DNA of 64,000 nucleotides from an uncultured Clostridia bacterium (GTDB lineage: Bacteria; Bacillota; Clostridia; TANB77; CAG-508), in the NCBI GenBank assembly GCA_944387555.1, contig CALXFH010000003.1:58756-122755 (forward strand), written 5' to 3'. The translations under genes and the position numbers were made by a program. This document shows positions 35,565 to 44,761 of the stretch, piece after piece. The notes under the pieces were generated by a model. The model searched no databases. It had not been told where the DNA came from and saw nothing but the letters and a program-made list of their open reading frames with translations. The first letter of the stretch is position 1, and each line of letters opens with the position of its first letter.

Positions 35565-36236
35565 TTACATTCCTTCAACTTTTTGTATAATCAAATTATC
35601 ATTTTCTTGTTTTAAATAGACCTTCTTTTTAGTAAATCTGTCTTTATTATTTTTTACAATCTCTTGTATATTCGTTTCACTTTCACTTGTAGCTACTCTT
35701 CCTATTTCTTCATCATTTGTTGTTTTAACTATAACGTTATCCGCTTCTGAATAATCTTCTAGATATTCTATAATTTCTACTTCATATCCATTATCTGTTT
35801 TACTTATATTATCTAATAAAAATGAATCTTCTTCTTGGTCTAATTCTACTTCTGTTGCTATATACTTATCTGTCTCACTATTATATTCAAAACTACTATT
35901 TCCTTCCTTTGGAAATTCTTTATTAAATTCTTCTCCAAATATCAATTTTGCTTCTTCTTCTATTTCTTCATATGTAACCTCATAATTCTCTAAGTTGTTT
36001 TTAACAACTTCCCAAACCCATTTATCATCTGCACTATTTATATCTTGGAATTCTGGCAAAGCCTCTCCTGTTACTTCTTTCCACATATATACGCTCGATA
36101 TTTTTTCTTCTATTTTTTGTATTTCTTCAATGCTTACATTATTATTTTCATTATTTTGCAACCTTACATTTCTATATATTACCATTCCGACAAAAATAAT
36201 TACTAATATTCCTATAATTATAAGCATTTTACGCAT
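35565..36236 (-). CDS. Single-span membrane protein of unknown function
   Basis: 223 residues, N-terminal membrane helix (MRKMLIIIGILVIIFVGMVI), then an acidic, soluble domain with no motif I recognise (TGEALPEFQDINSADDKW near residue 57; two Glu/Asp-rich strands later). SD GGAGG. It is translationally linked to the PflX-like gene, whose ATG starts within 2 nt of its stop. Upstream lies a full palindromic repeat, so the pair may be co-transcribed with the two-component system. Confidence 0.75.
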   Translation of the reverse strand: MRKMLIIIGILVIIFVGMVIYRNVRLQNNENNNVSIEEIQKIEEKISSVYMWKEVTGEALPEFQDINSADDKWVWEVVKNNLENYEVTYEEIEEEAKLIFGEEFNKEFPKEGNSSFEYNSETDKYIATEVELDQEEDSFLLDNISKTDNGYEVEIIEYLEDYSEADNVIVKTTNDEEIGRVATSESETNIQEIVKNNKDRFTKKKVYLKQENDNLIIQKVEGM

Positions 36237-36316
36237 TTTCTTACCTCCATTTGTAATTTTCCTTTTTTATTTTATCATACCATTTTTTCAGTTACAACAG
36301 GTAATTTGAAATTTTT

Positions 36317-36424
36317 AAAATGGGGACGTTTCCTTTTGCTCAAAAATGAGAAATTTGGGACACATCTTATTATAGATGTGTCCCAGATTGTGCAAAAATG
36401 TGCAAAAGGAAACGTCCCTATTTT
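36317..36424. repeat. Full-size GGGGACGTTTCC palindrome after the histidine kinase
   Basis: About 108 nt: AAAATGGGGACGTTTCCTTTT, inner ATTTGGGACACATCT and AGATGTGTCCCAGATT, then AAAAGGAAACGTCCCTATTTT. The inner arms form an extra perfect hairpin. The stop codon of the kinase lies within the outer arm. Confidence 0.95.
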
Positions 36425-38490
36425 GGCCAATCTATTTCTACTTTAAATAAATCACCATCTATTATTATATCAAATTTTCCGCCTTGTAGTTCTGTTAGGC
36501 TTTTTGCAATTGAAAGTCCAAGCCCGCTTCCTTCTGTATATCTTGATTTATCTCCTCTGACAAATCTTTGCATTAATTCATCACTACTTATGTTTAACTT
36601 ATCTTTTGAAATATTTTTTATATTTATATTTATATAATTGTAACTATTATTACTATTAGTATTACCCTTATTTTTATTATTTTCTGTTACATCTATATAC
36701 ACTCTAGAGCCTTCTAGTGCATATTTTGTAATATTGCTAAATAGGTTTTCTATTATTCTATACAAATATCTACTATCTGCTTTTATTTTTATATCATTTT
36801 CTGGCATTTGTACTTCTATTTTTAAGTCTTTTTGTTCAAATCTATCTTTAAATTCTCCTATTGTTTGGTTAAATAGTTCTTTTATATCTATACTTTCAAA
36901 ATTTAGTTTAACATTTCCTGAAGATACTTTTGAGGCTTCTACTAAGTCTTCTGTTAATTTCTTTAGCCTTTGTGATTTTTTATCTAGTATGTCTATATAT
37001 TCTTTTACTTTTTCATCTTGGATATTTTCTTTCTTTAATAAATCTACATAGTTTATTATTGATGTTAGCGGTGTTTTTATATCATGTGATACATTTGTTA
37101 TTAATTCTGTTTTTAATCTTTCTGATTTTAAACTTTCTTGAATTGCATTTGAGAATCCGCTTGCTATATCATTTACATATACAGCCATTTCTCTTAATGC
37201 TCCTTTTAGCTCATCTTCATTTAATCTAACATCATTTTTTCCCTCATATATATCTTTTAGAGCTTTTTTTATCTTTTCTTGGTCTAAGATATATTTTTTT
37301 ATTTTATAATATGACCATATCCAAAATCCTATTAATAATATTATTGCTATTCCTGTATAGAATAAGCAAGCTAGCATAACACTTACAATTATAAATAGTA
37401 AATAATACCAAAATAGTCTTTTATTTTCAGTTGTTTTTTCATCTAATGTGTCAAATAATATTTTTAGTTTATCAAAACACCATTTTCCTATTTTATATAT
37501 TAAGAAGCTTTTTATAAATTTCTTTGCTTTTAATCTTTTTATTGTTGATACTGTGGTTATAGCACATATTATATAACATATAAAATATAAAACAAAAGCA
37601 AATATTATTGTTATATAATTTGCAATATTAAGACATTCTATTGCTCCCGTTGCAAATATTGTAAGTAATATTGCCCAAGCTAAAAATAGTATTTCATATG
37701 GTATTTTATCTATATAACCTAAAGTTATTTCATCTTTTCCTTTTTCATGTCCTATTGCCCAACATAAATATATTGCTATTGCGAATGTAAATATTACACT
37801 TATTGGCAAAATATATACTGGTAAGTTTTGATGTTCTAAACAAAACTCATAAATACCTTCTACTATTTTAAAATTTGTTAATCCTCCTGTTTTATCAGGA
37901 TTATATCTACTGTATATTGTATACCCAGTAATTTCTTTATTTACTACATAAGTTGATTCTCCATCTTCACCTAATACTGCATATTGGAATGTTGAATTGT
38001 ATTTTATATTATCATTATTTATATATTCTATATTAGTTTCAATATTTCCATCATCATAATTCCAATACTTTGTAGAATTCTTCATATTTTCTATTTCGCT
38101 ATTATAATCACTAGTTCTCATATTTGTATATATTGCATTTGTTTCTTTATCTATTATTATAAAATCAATATATTCATTTATTCCATTATAATAGCTATAC
38201 ATATAATCTCTATCTAAGTAATATATCTCATTTCCATCTACGTCTTCTAACTGTATGAACATTCTTGTATCATTATTTTTTTGATCATTAGCATTTGCAA
38301 TATTGTCTGTTATATAATATACATATTCATTTGCAAACATTTCCGTATCTATAAAATTAGTTGCCCCTGTATTTCCATATTCATCTAAAAATGACAAATG
38401 AAATATACTAAGTCCAATAAGTAAAACAAATATTGGAAATAATATATATGATATAAATTTTAATGCTTTTGATGTTCTTAAATTTTCCAT
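36418..38490 (-). CDS. Sensor histidine kinase
   Basis: 690 residues. N-terminal membrane helix (about 10-30), an external domain of about 180 residues, a cluster of about six more helices (about 225-400), then HisKA (ITNVSHDIKTPLTSIINYVDLL, phospho-accepting His) and an ATPase domain (N-box ENLFSNITKYALEGS, G-box GSGLGLSIAKSLTELQGG). It phosphorylates the response regulator encoded 12 nt upstream. The signal is unknown. Many internal helices are unusual and suggest a sensing membrane module. Confidence 0.92.
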   Translation of the reverse strand: MENLRTSKALKFISYILFPIFVLLIGLSIFHLSFLDEYGNTGATNFIDTEMFANEYVYYITDNIANANDQKNNDTRMFIQLEDVDGNEIYYLDRDYMYSYYNGINEYIDFIIIDKETNAIYTNMRTSDYNSEIENMKNSTKYWNYDDGNIETNIEYINNDNIKYNSTFQYAVLGEDGESTYVVNKEITGYTIYSRYNPDKTGGLTNFKIVEGIYEFCLEHQNLPVYILPISVIFTFAIAIYLCWAIGHEKGKDEITLGYIDKIPYEILFLAWAILLTIFATGAIECLNIANYITIIFAFVLYFICYIICAITTVSTIKRLKAKKFIKSFLIYKIGKWCFDKLKILFDTLDEKTTENKRLFWYYLLFIIVSVMLACLFYTGIAIILLIGFWIWSYYKIKKYILDQEKIKKALKDIYEGKNDVRLNEDELKGALREMAVYVNDIASGFSNAIQESLKSERLKTELITNVSHDIKTPLTSIINYVDLLKKENIQDEKVKEYIDILDKKSQRLKKLTEDLVEASKVSSGNVKLNFESIDIKELFNQTIGEFKDRFEQKDLKIEVQMPENDIKIKADSRYLYRIIENLFSNITKYALEGSRVYIDVTENNKNKGNTNSNNSYNYININIKNISKDKLNISSDELMQRFVRGDKSRYTEGSGLGLSIAKSLTELQGGKFDIIIDGDLFKVEIDWPK

Positions 38491-38502
38491 ATTTTCGCCT
38501 CC

Positions 38503-39201
38503 TTATTTTATATCTTCTATTTTATATCCAACTCCCCAGATTACTTTTAAGTATCTTGGCTCTTTTGGATTTATTTCTATTTTCTCTCTTATGTGCCTTA
38601 TATGTACTGCTATTATATTTTCTGCTCCAAATCCTTCTTCGTTCCATACGTTTTCATAAATTTGTGGTATTGAATATACTTTTCCTTTGTTTGCAAGTAA
38701 AAATTTTAATATATTAAATTCTGTTGCTGTTAATTTTACTTCTTTTCCATCTACTGTTACTTTTTTAGTATCATCATTAACAACTAACCCACCTGTTTTA
38801 TATACATTACCATTTTCTTCTTTCTTTAAAGACCCAAAACTTACATATCTTCTTAAAACTGAATTTACTCTTGCAATTAGTTCTAATGGATTAAATGGTT
38901 TTGTTATATAATCATCTGCACCTGAATTTAGGCCACCTATTTTATCATAATCTTCTGATTTTGCAGATAACAATATTACTGGTATTGTCTTAGTTTTTCT
39001 TATTTCTTCTAATGTTTCTAATCCATCTTTTTTTGGCATCATTATATCTAATATTATTAAATGTATTTCATTAGAAGCAACAATATCTAAAGCTTCTTCT
39101 CCATTATAAGCTTTTAAAATATTATATCCTTCTTTCTTTAAATAAATTTCTATTGCTCCTACTATTTCCTTATCATCATCTACTACTAATATGTTATACA
39201 T
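38503..39201 (-). CDS. OmpR/PhoB-family response regulator
   Basis: 232 residues. Receiver domain with acidic pocket DDD, phospho-acceptor Asp in HLIILDIMMPKKDG and Lys in LLSAKSEDYDK; winged-helix DNA-binding domain at the C-terminus (LTATEFNILKFLLANKGKVYS, VHIRHIREKIE). Paired with the histidine kinase gene downstream. An extended -10 (TGG-TATACT) at 39237-39242 lies upstream. Confidence 0.95.
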   Translation of the reverse strand: MYNILVVDDDKEIVGAIEIYLKKEGYNILKAYNGEEALDIVASNEIHLIILDIMMPKKDGLETLEEIRKTKTIPVILLSAKSEDYDKIGGLNSGADDYITKPFNPLELIARVNSVLRRYVSFGSLKKEENGNVYKTGGLVVNDDTKKVTVDGKEVKLTATEFNILKFLLANKGKVYSIPQIYENVWNEEGFGAENIIAVHIRHIREKIEINPKEPRYLKVIWGVGYKIEDIK

Positions 39202-39299
39202 AGTAACCTCCTAAACCTTTTATTTCCTACACTAATAGTATACCACAGAATTTATTAATAAAAAATAGAGGAATTATTAATTTTTAATTAAGAAAAAGA

Positions 39300-39330
39300 A
39301 AAATAACAAGAAATCATTTCTTGTTATTTT
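39300..39330 (-). terminator. Terminator of the amidase-like gene
   Basis: 14-bp perfect stem with a 3-nt loop, followed on the minus strand by TCTTTTTCTT. It overlaps the end of the coding region. Confidence 0.8.
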
Positions 39331-39818
39331 CTTACTCCTTCAATATGTATAAATCTAATATTTTTATAAACATATTCTGATATTGGTTTATCAAAACTAT
39401 CAAATGTATGTGATGCTATTTTTATCTCTGATAAATCATATAAATTTTTTATATTCACAATCATTAAACTATGTTCATACTTAACACCATCAAAAGAAAG
39501 CTGTGCAATATCTCCAAGTTGTATTTTTTCCATAGTAACCTCTTTACCAAAAGGACCTACTTCTTTATTATTTACTAAAAAGTTATATAAATATTCTACC
39601 CCTGTCCATGATGGCGACTTATTATTACCATTAATATAATACCAACCTAAATCTTTTTTATAATTCATAACTTTTGCACCTGCATACAAACATTGTGATA
39701 TAAAATTAGTACAGTCTCCACCAACGCTATCAAAATTATAATATTTATCATTTCTTTTATACGCCCATTTTTTAGCATATTCTATAGCAGCTTTTCTATC
39801 ATATTCTATAAATTTCAT
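39324..39818 (-). CDS. Putative amidase (Amidase_6 domain)
   Basis: 164 residues, the domain alone. NFDSVGGDCTNFISQCLYAG carries the presumed nucleophile Cys, and YEHSLMIV and IASHTFDS supply histidines, the layout of the Amidase_6 (papain-like) domain often found on clostridial wall or secreted enzymes. There is no signal peptide, so this copy may act inside the cell or be exported in another way. SD AGGTG. It is monocistronic, between a strong terminator and clpX. Confidence 0.8.
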   Translation of the reverse strand: MKFIEYDRKAAIEYAKKWAYKRNDKYYNFDSVGGDCTNFISQCLYAGAKVMNYKKDLGWYYINGNNKSPSWTGVEYLYNFLVNNKEVGPFGKEVTMEKIQLGDIAQLSFDGVKYEHSLMIVNIKNLYDLSEIKIASHTFDSFDKPISEYVYKNIRFIHIEGVRK

Positions 39819-39845
39819 ATAATCACCTAATTTAAAATATGATAA

Positions 39846-39879
39846 ATAAAAAAGAAGTGTTCTTACTTTAGAACACTTC
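39846..39879 (-). terminator. Terminator of clpX
   Basis: Perfect 10-bp stem (39854-39863 with 39870-39879) followed on the minus strand by TTTTTTATTT. Confidence 0.9.
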
Positions 39880-39885
39880 CTACAT

Positions 39886-41208
39886 TTATGCTGTTTCTTT
39901 GTTTCCTTCTGGTGTTTGTCTTTTCTTTTTAATTATTGGCTTTTTAATATCTTCTTTTTCTCCTTCTACTATTTTAGGACCTGATTTTCCTAAAACTGTA
40001 TCTCTAGTAATAATACATTTTTCTATATTTGGATTAGAAGGTATATCAAACATAATATCTCTCATAATTTCTTCTATAATAGAACGTAAACCTCTTGCAC
40101 CTGTTTTTCTTTCAATTGCTTTATCAACAATTGCCTCTAAGGCTTCTCTTTCAAATACTAGTTCTACACCATCTATTTCAAATAATTTTTGATATTGTTT
40201 TACTAAAGAATTTTTAGGTTCTTGTAATATTTTAATTAAAGCTTCTTTATCTAAATCTCTTAATGTTGCAACAATTGGTAATCTTCCTATAAATTCTGGA
40301 ATTAGTCCAAACTTTAATAAATCTTGAGGCAATAATTCTTTAAATACTTCATATTTATCTTCTTCTTTTTTAGTTTGCATTCTTTTACCAAAACCTATTT
40401 CTTTTTCACCAGTTCTTTCTTTAATTATATTTTCCAAACCTTCAAAAGCTCCACCACATATAATTAAAATATTTTCTGTGTTTATTTGTATTAATTCTTG
40501 GTTTGGATGTTTTCTTCCTCCTTGAGGTGGTACAGATGCTACTGTTCCTTCTATAATTTTAAGTAATGCTTGTTGAACACCCTCACCACTTACATCTCTT
40601 GTTATAGAAACGTTTTCTGATTTTCTTGCAATTTTATCTATTTCATCAATATAAATAATTCCCTTTTCTGCTTTTTCAATATCTCCATCAGCAGCTTGAA
40701 TTAGTTTTAAAAGAATGTTTTCAACATCTTCACCAACATATCCCGCTTCTGTTAGAGTTGTTGCATCAGCAATTGTAAATGGAACTTTTAATATTTTTGC
40801 TAAAGTTCTTGCAAGTAAAGTTTTTCCACATCCTGTTGGTCCAAGTAATAAAATATTACTTTTTTGAATTTCCACATCATCATCTTTTTTATTAGACTCT
40901 TCATGTGCAATTCTTTTATAATGATTATAAACTGCAACAGATAAAGTCCTTTTGGCTTCATCTTGCCCTATTACATATTCATCCAATATATTTTTTATTT
41001 CTTGTGGAGTAGGTAAATTATTCAACTCATTTAATGTGTATCCTGCTTTTTCATCATCATATAATTCTGCTTCTATAATACTATTACATAGTTCTACACA
41101 TTCATCACAAATATATACTCCTGGACCTGCTACTATTTTTCTAACATTCTCTTGTGCTTTACCACAAAAAGAACATCTTACACTTCTTGGTTTATCGTTT
41201 TTTGCCAT
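39886..41208 (-). CDS. clpX: ATP-dependent Clp protease ATP-binding subunit ClpX
   Basis: 440 residues. Unfoldase that feeds proteins to ClpP. The N-terminal zinc finger ([17 protein letters not shown] ... CDECVELC), Walker A GPTGCGKT, Walker [12 protein letters not shown], pore loop GYVGED, the ClpP-binding loop with IGFGK and sensor-2 [10 protein letters not shown] are all visible. It lies 26 nt downstream of clpP; the tig-clpP-clpX order is standard. Confidence 0.97.
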   Translation of the reverse strand: MAKNDKPRSVRCSFCGKAQENVRKIVAGPGVYICDECVELCNSIIEAELYDDEKAGYTLNELNNLPTPQEIKNILDEYVIGQDEAKRTLSVAVYNHYKRIAHEESNKKDDDVEIQKSNILLLGPTGCGKTLLARTLAKILKVPFTIADATTLTEAGYVGEDVENILLKLIQAADGDIEKAEKGIIYIDEIDKIARKSENVSITRDVSGEGVQQALLKIIEGTVASVPPQGGRKHPNQELIQINTENILIICGGAFEGLENIIKERTGEKEIGFGKRMQTKKEEDKYEVFKELLPQDLLKFGLIPEFIGRLPIVATLRDLDKEALIKILQEPKNSLVKQYQKLFEIDGVELVFEREALEAIVDKAIERKTGARGLRSIIEEIMRDIMFDIPSNPNIEKCIITRDTVLGKSGPKIVEGEKEDIKKPIIKKKRQTPEGNKETA

Positions 41209-41234
41209 AAATCTCTCCTTCTTTTTATCTTATA

Positions 41235-41840
41235 CTATTTTCTTTTGTCCATAATTCCATCTATTAATCCATATTTTAAAGCTTCTTCAGCTGTCATATA
41301 ATTATCTCTTTCTGTATCTTTTTCTATTTGCTCTACTGTTTGACCTGTTCTATCACTTAAGAATTTAGTCAATTTTTCTCTTGTCTTTACTAAATGGTCT
41401 GCATGTATTTTAATTTCTGTTGCTTGACCAGAAAGTCCGCCACCGCCAATTAATGGTTGGTGAATTAATATTTCTGCATTAGGTGTTGCAAATCTTTTTC
41501 CTTTTTCTCCTGCTGCTAAAAGAGCTGCACCCATACTAGCTGCCATACCAATACAAATTGTTGATACTGGGCATGTTATATAATTCATTGTATCTATAAT
41601 TCCCATACCATCTGTAATAGAACCACCTGGTGAATTAATATATAAACTAATTTCTTTTTCTGGGTCTTCTGACTCTAAGAATAGTAATTGTGCTATTACT
41701 AAACTTGAAGTTGTTGGATTAACTTCTTCTCCTAAAAATATAATTCTATCTTTTAATAATCTTGAGAAAATATCATAAGATCTTTCTCCTTTACTAGTTT
41801 GCTCAATTACATAAGGTACTAAACTATTTTTTTCTAACAT
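41235..41840 (-). CDS. clpP: ATP-dependent Clp protease proteolytic subunit
   Basis: 201 residues. The Ser-His-Asp triad is seen in [15 protein letters not shown] (Ser), [13 protein letters not shown] (His) and the later [15 protein letters not shown] region ([18 protein letters not shown]). SD AAAGGAGG. It sits between tig and clpX. No CtsR heptads were seen in its leader. Confidence 0.97.
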   Translation of the reverse strand: MLEKNSLVPYVIEQTSKGERSYDIFSRLLKDRIIFLGEEVNPTTSSLVIAQLLFLESEDPEKEISLYINSPGGSITDGMGIIDTMNYITCPVSTICIGMAASMGAALLAAGEKGKRFATPNAEILIHQPLIGGGGLSGQATEIKIHADHLVKTREKLTKFLSDRTGQTVEQIEKDTERDNYMTAEEALKYGLIDGIMDKRK

Positions 41841-41921
41841 TTTATCCTTCCTCCTTTAAATGTCTATTTAAGAACATTTTCTTCAACTTAACTATATATA
41901 TTACAAATCCTTTTTAATTGC

Positions 41922-41966
41922 AAAAAAGCCGGGGCTAAAACTTTACTAATAATTCTATCCCCCAGC
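41922..41966 (-). terminator. Terminator of tig
   Basis: Minus strand GCTGGGG ... CCCCGGC (one wobble) with a 24-nt loop, then six T. Confidence 0.7.
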
Positions 41967-41973
41967 ATTTTTA

Positions 41974-43263
41974 TTATTTCTTCATTTTTGCATTTTTTAT
42001 TAAGAAATCAATTGCTTTTTCTGATTCTATTCCTTCTTTTATATAATTTCTTACATTTTCATTTTTTAAGAATGTTTCATCATTTTCTCTACCATAATTT
42101 TTAGCCATTTCTTTCATTTTGTCTTCTACTTCTTTATCTGTTGCTTCTATTTTTTCTGCTTTTATAACAGCTTCTATTGCTAATCTTGATTTAATTCCTT
42201 CGATTGCTTGAGGTTCGTATTCTTTTCTCATTTCTTCTTCAGTTTTACCTAACATTTTTAGATACTGGTCTAATTTTAATCCTTGATATGATAGACGTTG
42301 TTCAAAGTCTTTTAACATATTATCAACTTCTGTTTCTATCATTCCTGATGGTATATCTACTTTTGTGTTTTCACAAAGAGCTTTTACAACAGCTTCTTCT
42401 GTTTCATATTTCTCTCTATCTGCATTTTGTTTTTCTAATTTAGATTTTATATCTGCTTTTAATTCATCTAATGTGTCAAATTCGCTTACATCTTTTGCAA
42501 ATTCGTCATCAAGTTTTGGTAATTCTTTTTTCTTGATTTCATGTAATTTTACTTTAAATGTTGCATCTTTTCCTGCTAATTCTTTAGAGAAATATTCTTC
42601 TGGGAATTTTACATTTACATCTTTTTCTTCATCGATTTTCATTCCAATTACACCGTCTTCAAATCCTGGAATGAAAGTATTACTTCCTAATTCTATATCA
42701 TAGTTTTCAGCTTTTCCACCTTCAAAAGCTTTACCATCTGCAAATCCTTCAAAATCTATAGTTACTGTATCACCTTTTTTAGCTGCTCTATCATCAATTG
42801 ATATTAATCTACTATTATGTTCTTGCATATGTTCTAATTCATGATTTATATCATCGTCTGATACATTATACTCAATTTTCTTGATTTCTATACCTTTATA
42901 TTTTCCAAGTTCAGCTTCTGGTTTTGTTTGCATTACTACTGTAAATATTAAATCTTTTCCTTTTTCTATTTGTTTAATATCTACTTCTGGTCTAGAAACA
43001 ACTTCTACTTTATTTTCAGCAACTGCTTCTTCTAAAGCATCTTGTGCTACTTCATTAAATGCATCTTCATAGAAAATTTCTTTTCCATAATATTTTTCTA
43101 CTATTTGCATTGGTGCTTTACCTTTTCTAAATCCTGGTATATTAAAATATTTAGCACTTTTGAAATATACTCTTTTTATAGCTTCATCAAATTTTTCAGC
43201 TTCTACTGTTATTTCAAATTTTACTTCATTTGCATTTTCTGTTTTTTCTAATTTACATTTCAT
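41974..43263 (-). CDS. tig: Trigger factor
   Basis: 429 residues. Ribosome-associated chaperone with peptidyl-prolyl isomerase activity. The ribosome-binding signature GFRKGKAP (about 47-54) lies in the N-domain; the FKBP-type domain has GDTVTIDFEGFADGKAFEGG; the C-terminal helical domain follows. ATG at 43263 is used (AAAGGA 10 nt and AAGGA just upstream); the TTG at 43272 overlaps the SD. A terminator separates it from clpP. Confidence 0.95.
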   Translation of the reverse strand: MKCKLEKTENANEVKFEITVEAEKFDEAIKRVYFKSAKYFNIPGFRKGKAPMQIVEKYYGKEIFYEDAFNEVAQDALEEAVAENKVEVVSRPEVDIKQIEKGKDLIFTVVMQTKPEAELGKYKGIEIKKIEYNVSDDDINHELEHMQEHNSRLISIDDRAAKKGDTVTIDFEGFADGKAFEGGKAENYDIELGSNTFIPGFEDGVIGMKIDEEKDVNVKFPEEYFSKELAGKDATFKVKLHEIKKKELPKLDDEFAKDVSEFDTLDELKADIKSKLEKQNADREKYETEEAVVKALCENTKVDIPSGMIETEVDNMLKDFEQRLSYQGLKLDQYLKMLGKTEEEMRKEYEPQAIEGIKSRLAIEAVIKAEKIEATDKEVEDKMKEMAKNYGRENDETFLKNENVRNYIKEGIESEKAIDFLIKNAKMKK

Positions 43264-43299
43264 TTCCTTCAATCCTTTCTTTTTTCCTATAGCCTAATT

Positions 43300-43327
43300 A
43301 TTATACCACATTTTTCCTAATTTGCAA
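43300..43327 (-). promoter_or_regulatory. Promoter of tig
   Basis: Minus strand TTGCAA (43327-43322), 16-nt spacer ending TGG, TATAAT (43305-43300): an extended -10 promoter. Confidence 0.65.
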
Positions 43328-43431
43328 GGAATTTTTTATATTTTTCGAAAAATACTTGTTTTTTTTTTGATTTTATGATAAACTTGTTAATAGTCAATTT
43401 ATTTATGAAAATTTAGGAGGTGCAATATATA

Positions 43432-43629
43432 ATGGCAAGATGTGAAATATGTGATAAACAACCTAGTCATGGAAAGAAACTTAGCATTACTCGTTCTCAT
43501 ATAAGTAAAAGATCACCACGTACTTGGAAACCAAACTTAAGAACTGTTAAAGCTGAAATAAATGGTGAAGTAAAAAGAATACACGTATGTGCTAAATGTT
43601 TAAAAAATGGAAAAGTAAAAAGAGCTTAA
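43432..43629 (+). CDS. rpmB: 50S ribosomal protein L28
   Basis: 65 residues from ATG 43432 (SD TAGGAGGTG, 9-10 nt spacing); the GTG at 43420 lies within the SD. It is a zinc-ribbon type L28: CEICDK near the N-terminus and CAKCLKNGK near the C-terminus. RSHISKRSPRTWKPN is the family core. Its neighbour on the other strand is spoVM, as in Bacillus. Confidence 0.95.
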   Translation: MARCEICDKQPSHGKKLSITRSHISKRSPRTWKPNLRTVKAEINGEVKRIHVCAKCLKNGKVKRA

Positions 43630-43650
43630 TTTTGATAAAAGCTCTTTTTT
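43617..43650. terminator. Terminator between rpmB and spoVM
   Basis: 10-bp stem AAAAGAGCTT/AAGCTCTTTT followed by T on the plus strand; can also work for spoVM on the minus strand because both ends are A/T-rich. Confidence 0.8.
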
Positions 43651-43655
43651 ATTTT

Positions 43656-43730
43656 TTAATCTTTTATTCTAAATATAAATTTTACAAAACCTCTTAAAAA
43701 TTTAGGTACTTTTTTTACCACAATAGTCAT
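43656..43730 (-). CDS. spoVM: SpoVM, 24-residue sporulation protein
   Basis: Too short for ordinary gene calling. ATG at 43730 with GGAGG 7 nt upstream. The peptide starts MTIVVKKVPKFLRGFVKF and ends in RIKD. The amphipathic KxPKFLxGxV core and the length (Bacillus protein: 26 residues) match SpoVM, which binds the convex forespore membrane and anchors the coat basement protein SpoIVA. Its place next to rpmB is the same as in Bacillus subtilis. It is the second gene after a 49-residue membrane protein, 21 nt away. Confidence 0.85.
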   Translation of the reverse strand: MTIVVKKVPKFLRGFVKFIFRIKD

Positions 43731-43751
43731 ATGTATCCCTCCTTTTCTTTG

Positions 43752-43901
43752 TTAACAAGCAAGCCACATTAGACCAACACAAACCACAGTTAGACCAATT
43801 ATAAATAACCAACCACTTATGGGAAGTAATAAAACAAGTAATATTCCTAAACCTAATCCTATTAAGCATACAGCTAAGGTTTTTTTCAAAAAACGTCCCA
43901 T
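43752..43901 (-). CDS. 49-residue two-helix membrane microprotein upstream of spoVM
   Basis: ATG at 43901, SD GGAGG 8 nt upstream. The protein begins MGRFLKKTLAVCLIGLGLGI and is almost wholly hydrophobic: two helices separated by LPISGW, ending MWLAC. It lies 21 nt before spoVM, so it is probably in the same transcript. Its function is unknown; a role in sporulation is inferred only from the neighbour. A GATATACAAA stretch near 43919-43930 could be a poor sigma-E -10. Confidence 0.65.
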   Translation of the reverse strand: MGRFLKKTLAVCLIGLGLGILLVLLLPISGWLFIIGLTVVCVGLMWLAC

Positions 43902-44045
43902 GTTTAATTCCTCCCCTTTGTTTTTGTATATCTTATGAATTTTTTATCTAATTTGTTCCTAATTTTGTTTTTCTTTCTTTATTTGACGAATTTTGTTTTT
44001 TCTTGTAAAATACTAGAAAAATATAATTAATAAAAGGTGATAAAT

Positions 44046-44684
44046 ATGACAAAAAAAGATGCAAAAGAATTAGTTGAATTATTAAAAAATGCATATCCAG
44101 ATGCTACTTGTAGTTTAGATTTTGAAACTCCATTCCAACTTGTAGTTGCTGTTATGCTTTCTGCACAATGTACAGATGAGAGAGTTAATAAAACAACTCC
44201 TGAACTTTTTGCTAGGTGTAAAACTATAGAGGATTTCGCAAACATAGATATTAATGAACTAGAACAAATTATCCATCCTTGTGGATTTTACAAAAATAAA
44301 GCAAAAAATATAAAACTTTGTGCAAAACAAGTCTTAGAAAATTTTAACGGTGAAGTTCCACATACTATGAAAGAACTAACATCACTTGCAGGTGTTGGAA
44401 GAAAAAGTGCTAATGTTATCATGCTTGAGGTCTTTGGAATTGCAGAAGGTATTGCAGTTGATACTCATGCCAAAAGAATTTCTAATCTTACTGGTTTATC
44501 TAATAAAAAAGAACCTGAAAAAATTGAGCAAGATTTAATAAAGATTTTCCCTAAAGATGCTTTAAAAGATATAAACCATCTTTTTGTATGGCATGGAAGA
44601 AATACTTGTATTGCAAGACATCCAAAATGTGACAAATGTCCTATAAATAAATTTTGTAAATATTACAAAACTTTAAAGAAATAG
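44046..44684 (+). CDS. nth: Endonuclease III
   Basis: 212 residues from ATG 44046 (SD AAAGGTG). DNA glycosylase/AP lyase for oxidised pyrimidines. The helix-hairpin-helix LAGVGRKSANVIM holds catalytic Lys120, with Asp139 in VDTHAKR, and the 4Fe-4S cluster ligands Cys188, Cys195, Cys198 and Cys204 (CIARHPKCDKCPINKFC) are complete. It is transcribed divergently from the spoVM pair. No terminator before the next gene, which has its own promoter. Confidence 0.96.
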   Translation: MTKKDAKELVELLKNAYPDATCSLDFETPFQLVVAVMLSAQCTDERVNKTTPELFARCKTIEDFANIDINELEQIIHPCGFYKNKAKNIKLCAKQVLENFNGEVPHTMKELTSLAGVGRKSANVIMLEVFGIAEGIAVDTHAKRISNLTGLSNKKEPEKIEQDLIKIFPKDALKDINHLFVWHGRNTCIARHPKCDKCPINKFCKYYKTLKK

Positions 44685-44694
44685 TACTAAATAA

Positions 44695-44723
44695 TTGACA
44701 AAACTATAATAAAGTTATATATT
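44695..44723 (+). promoter_or_regulatory. Promoter of the bactofilin-like gene
   Basis: TTGACA (44695-44700), 17-nt spacer, TATATT (44718-44723), just past the nth stop codon. Confidence 0.7.
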
Positions 44724-44761
44724 TTTAACATATAATTAAATAATATTTAGGAGGGATTTTA

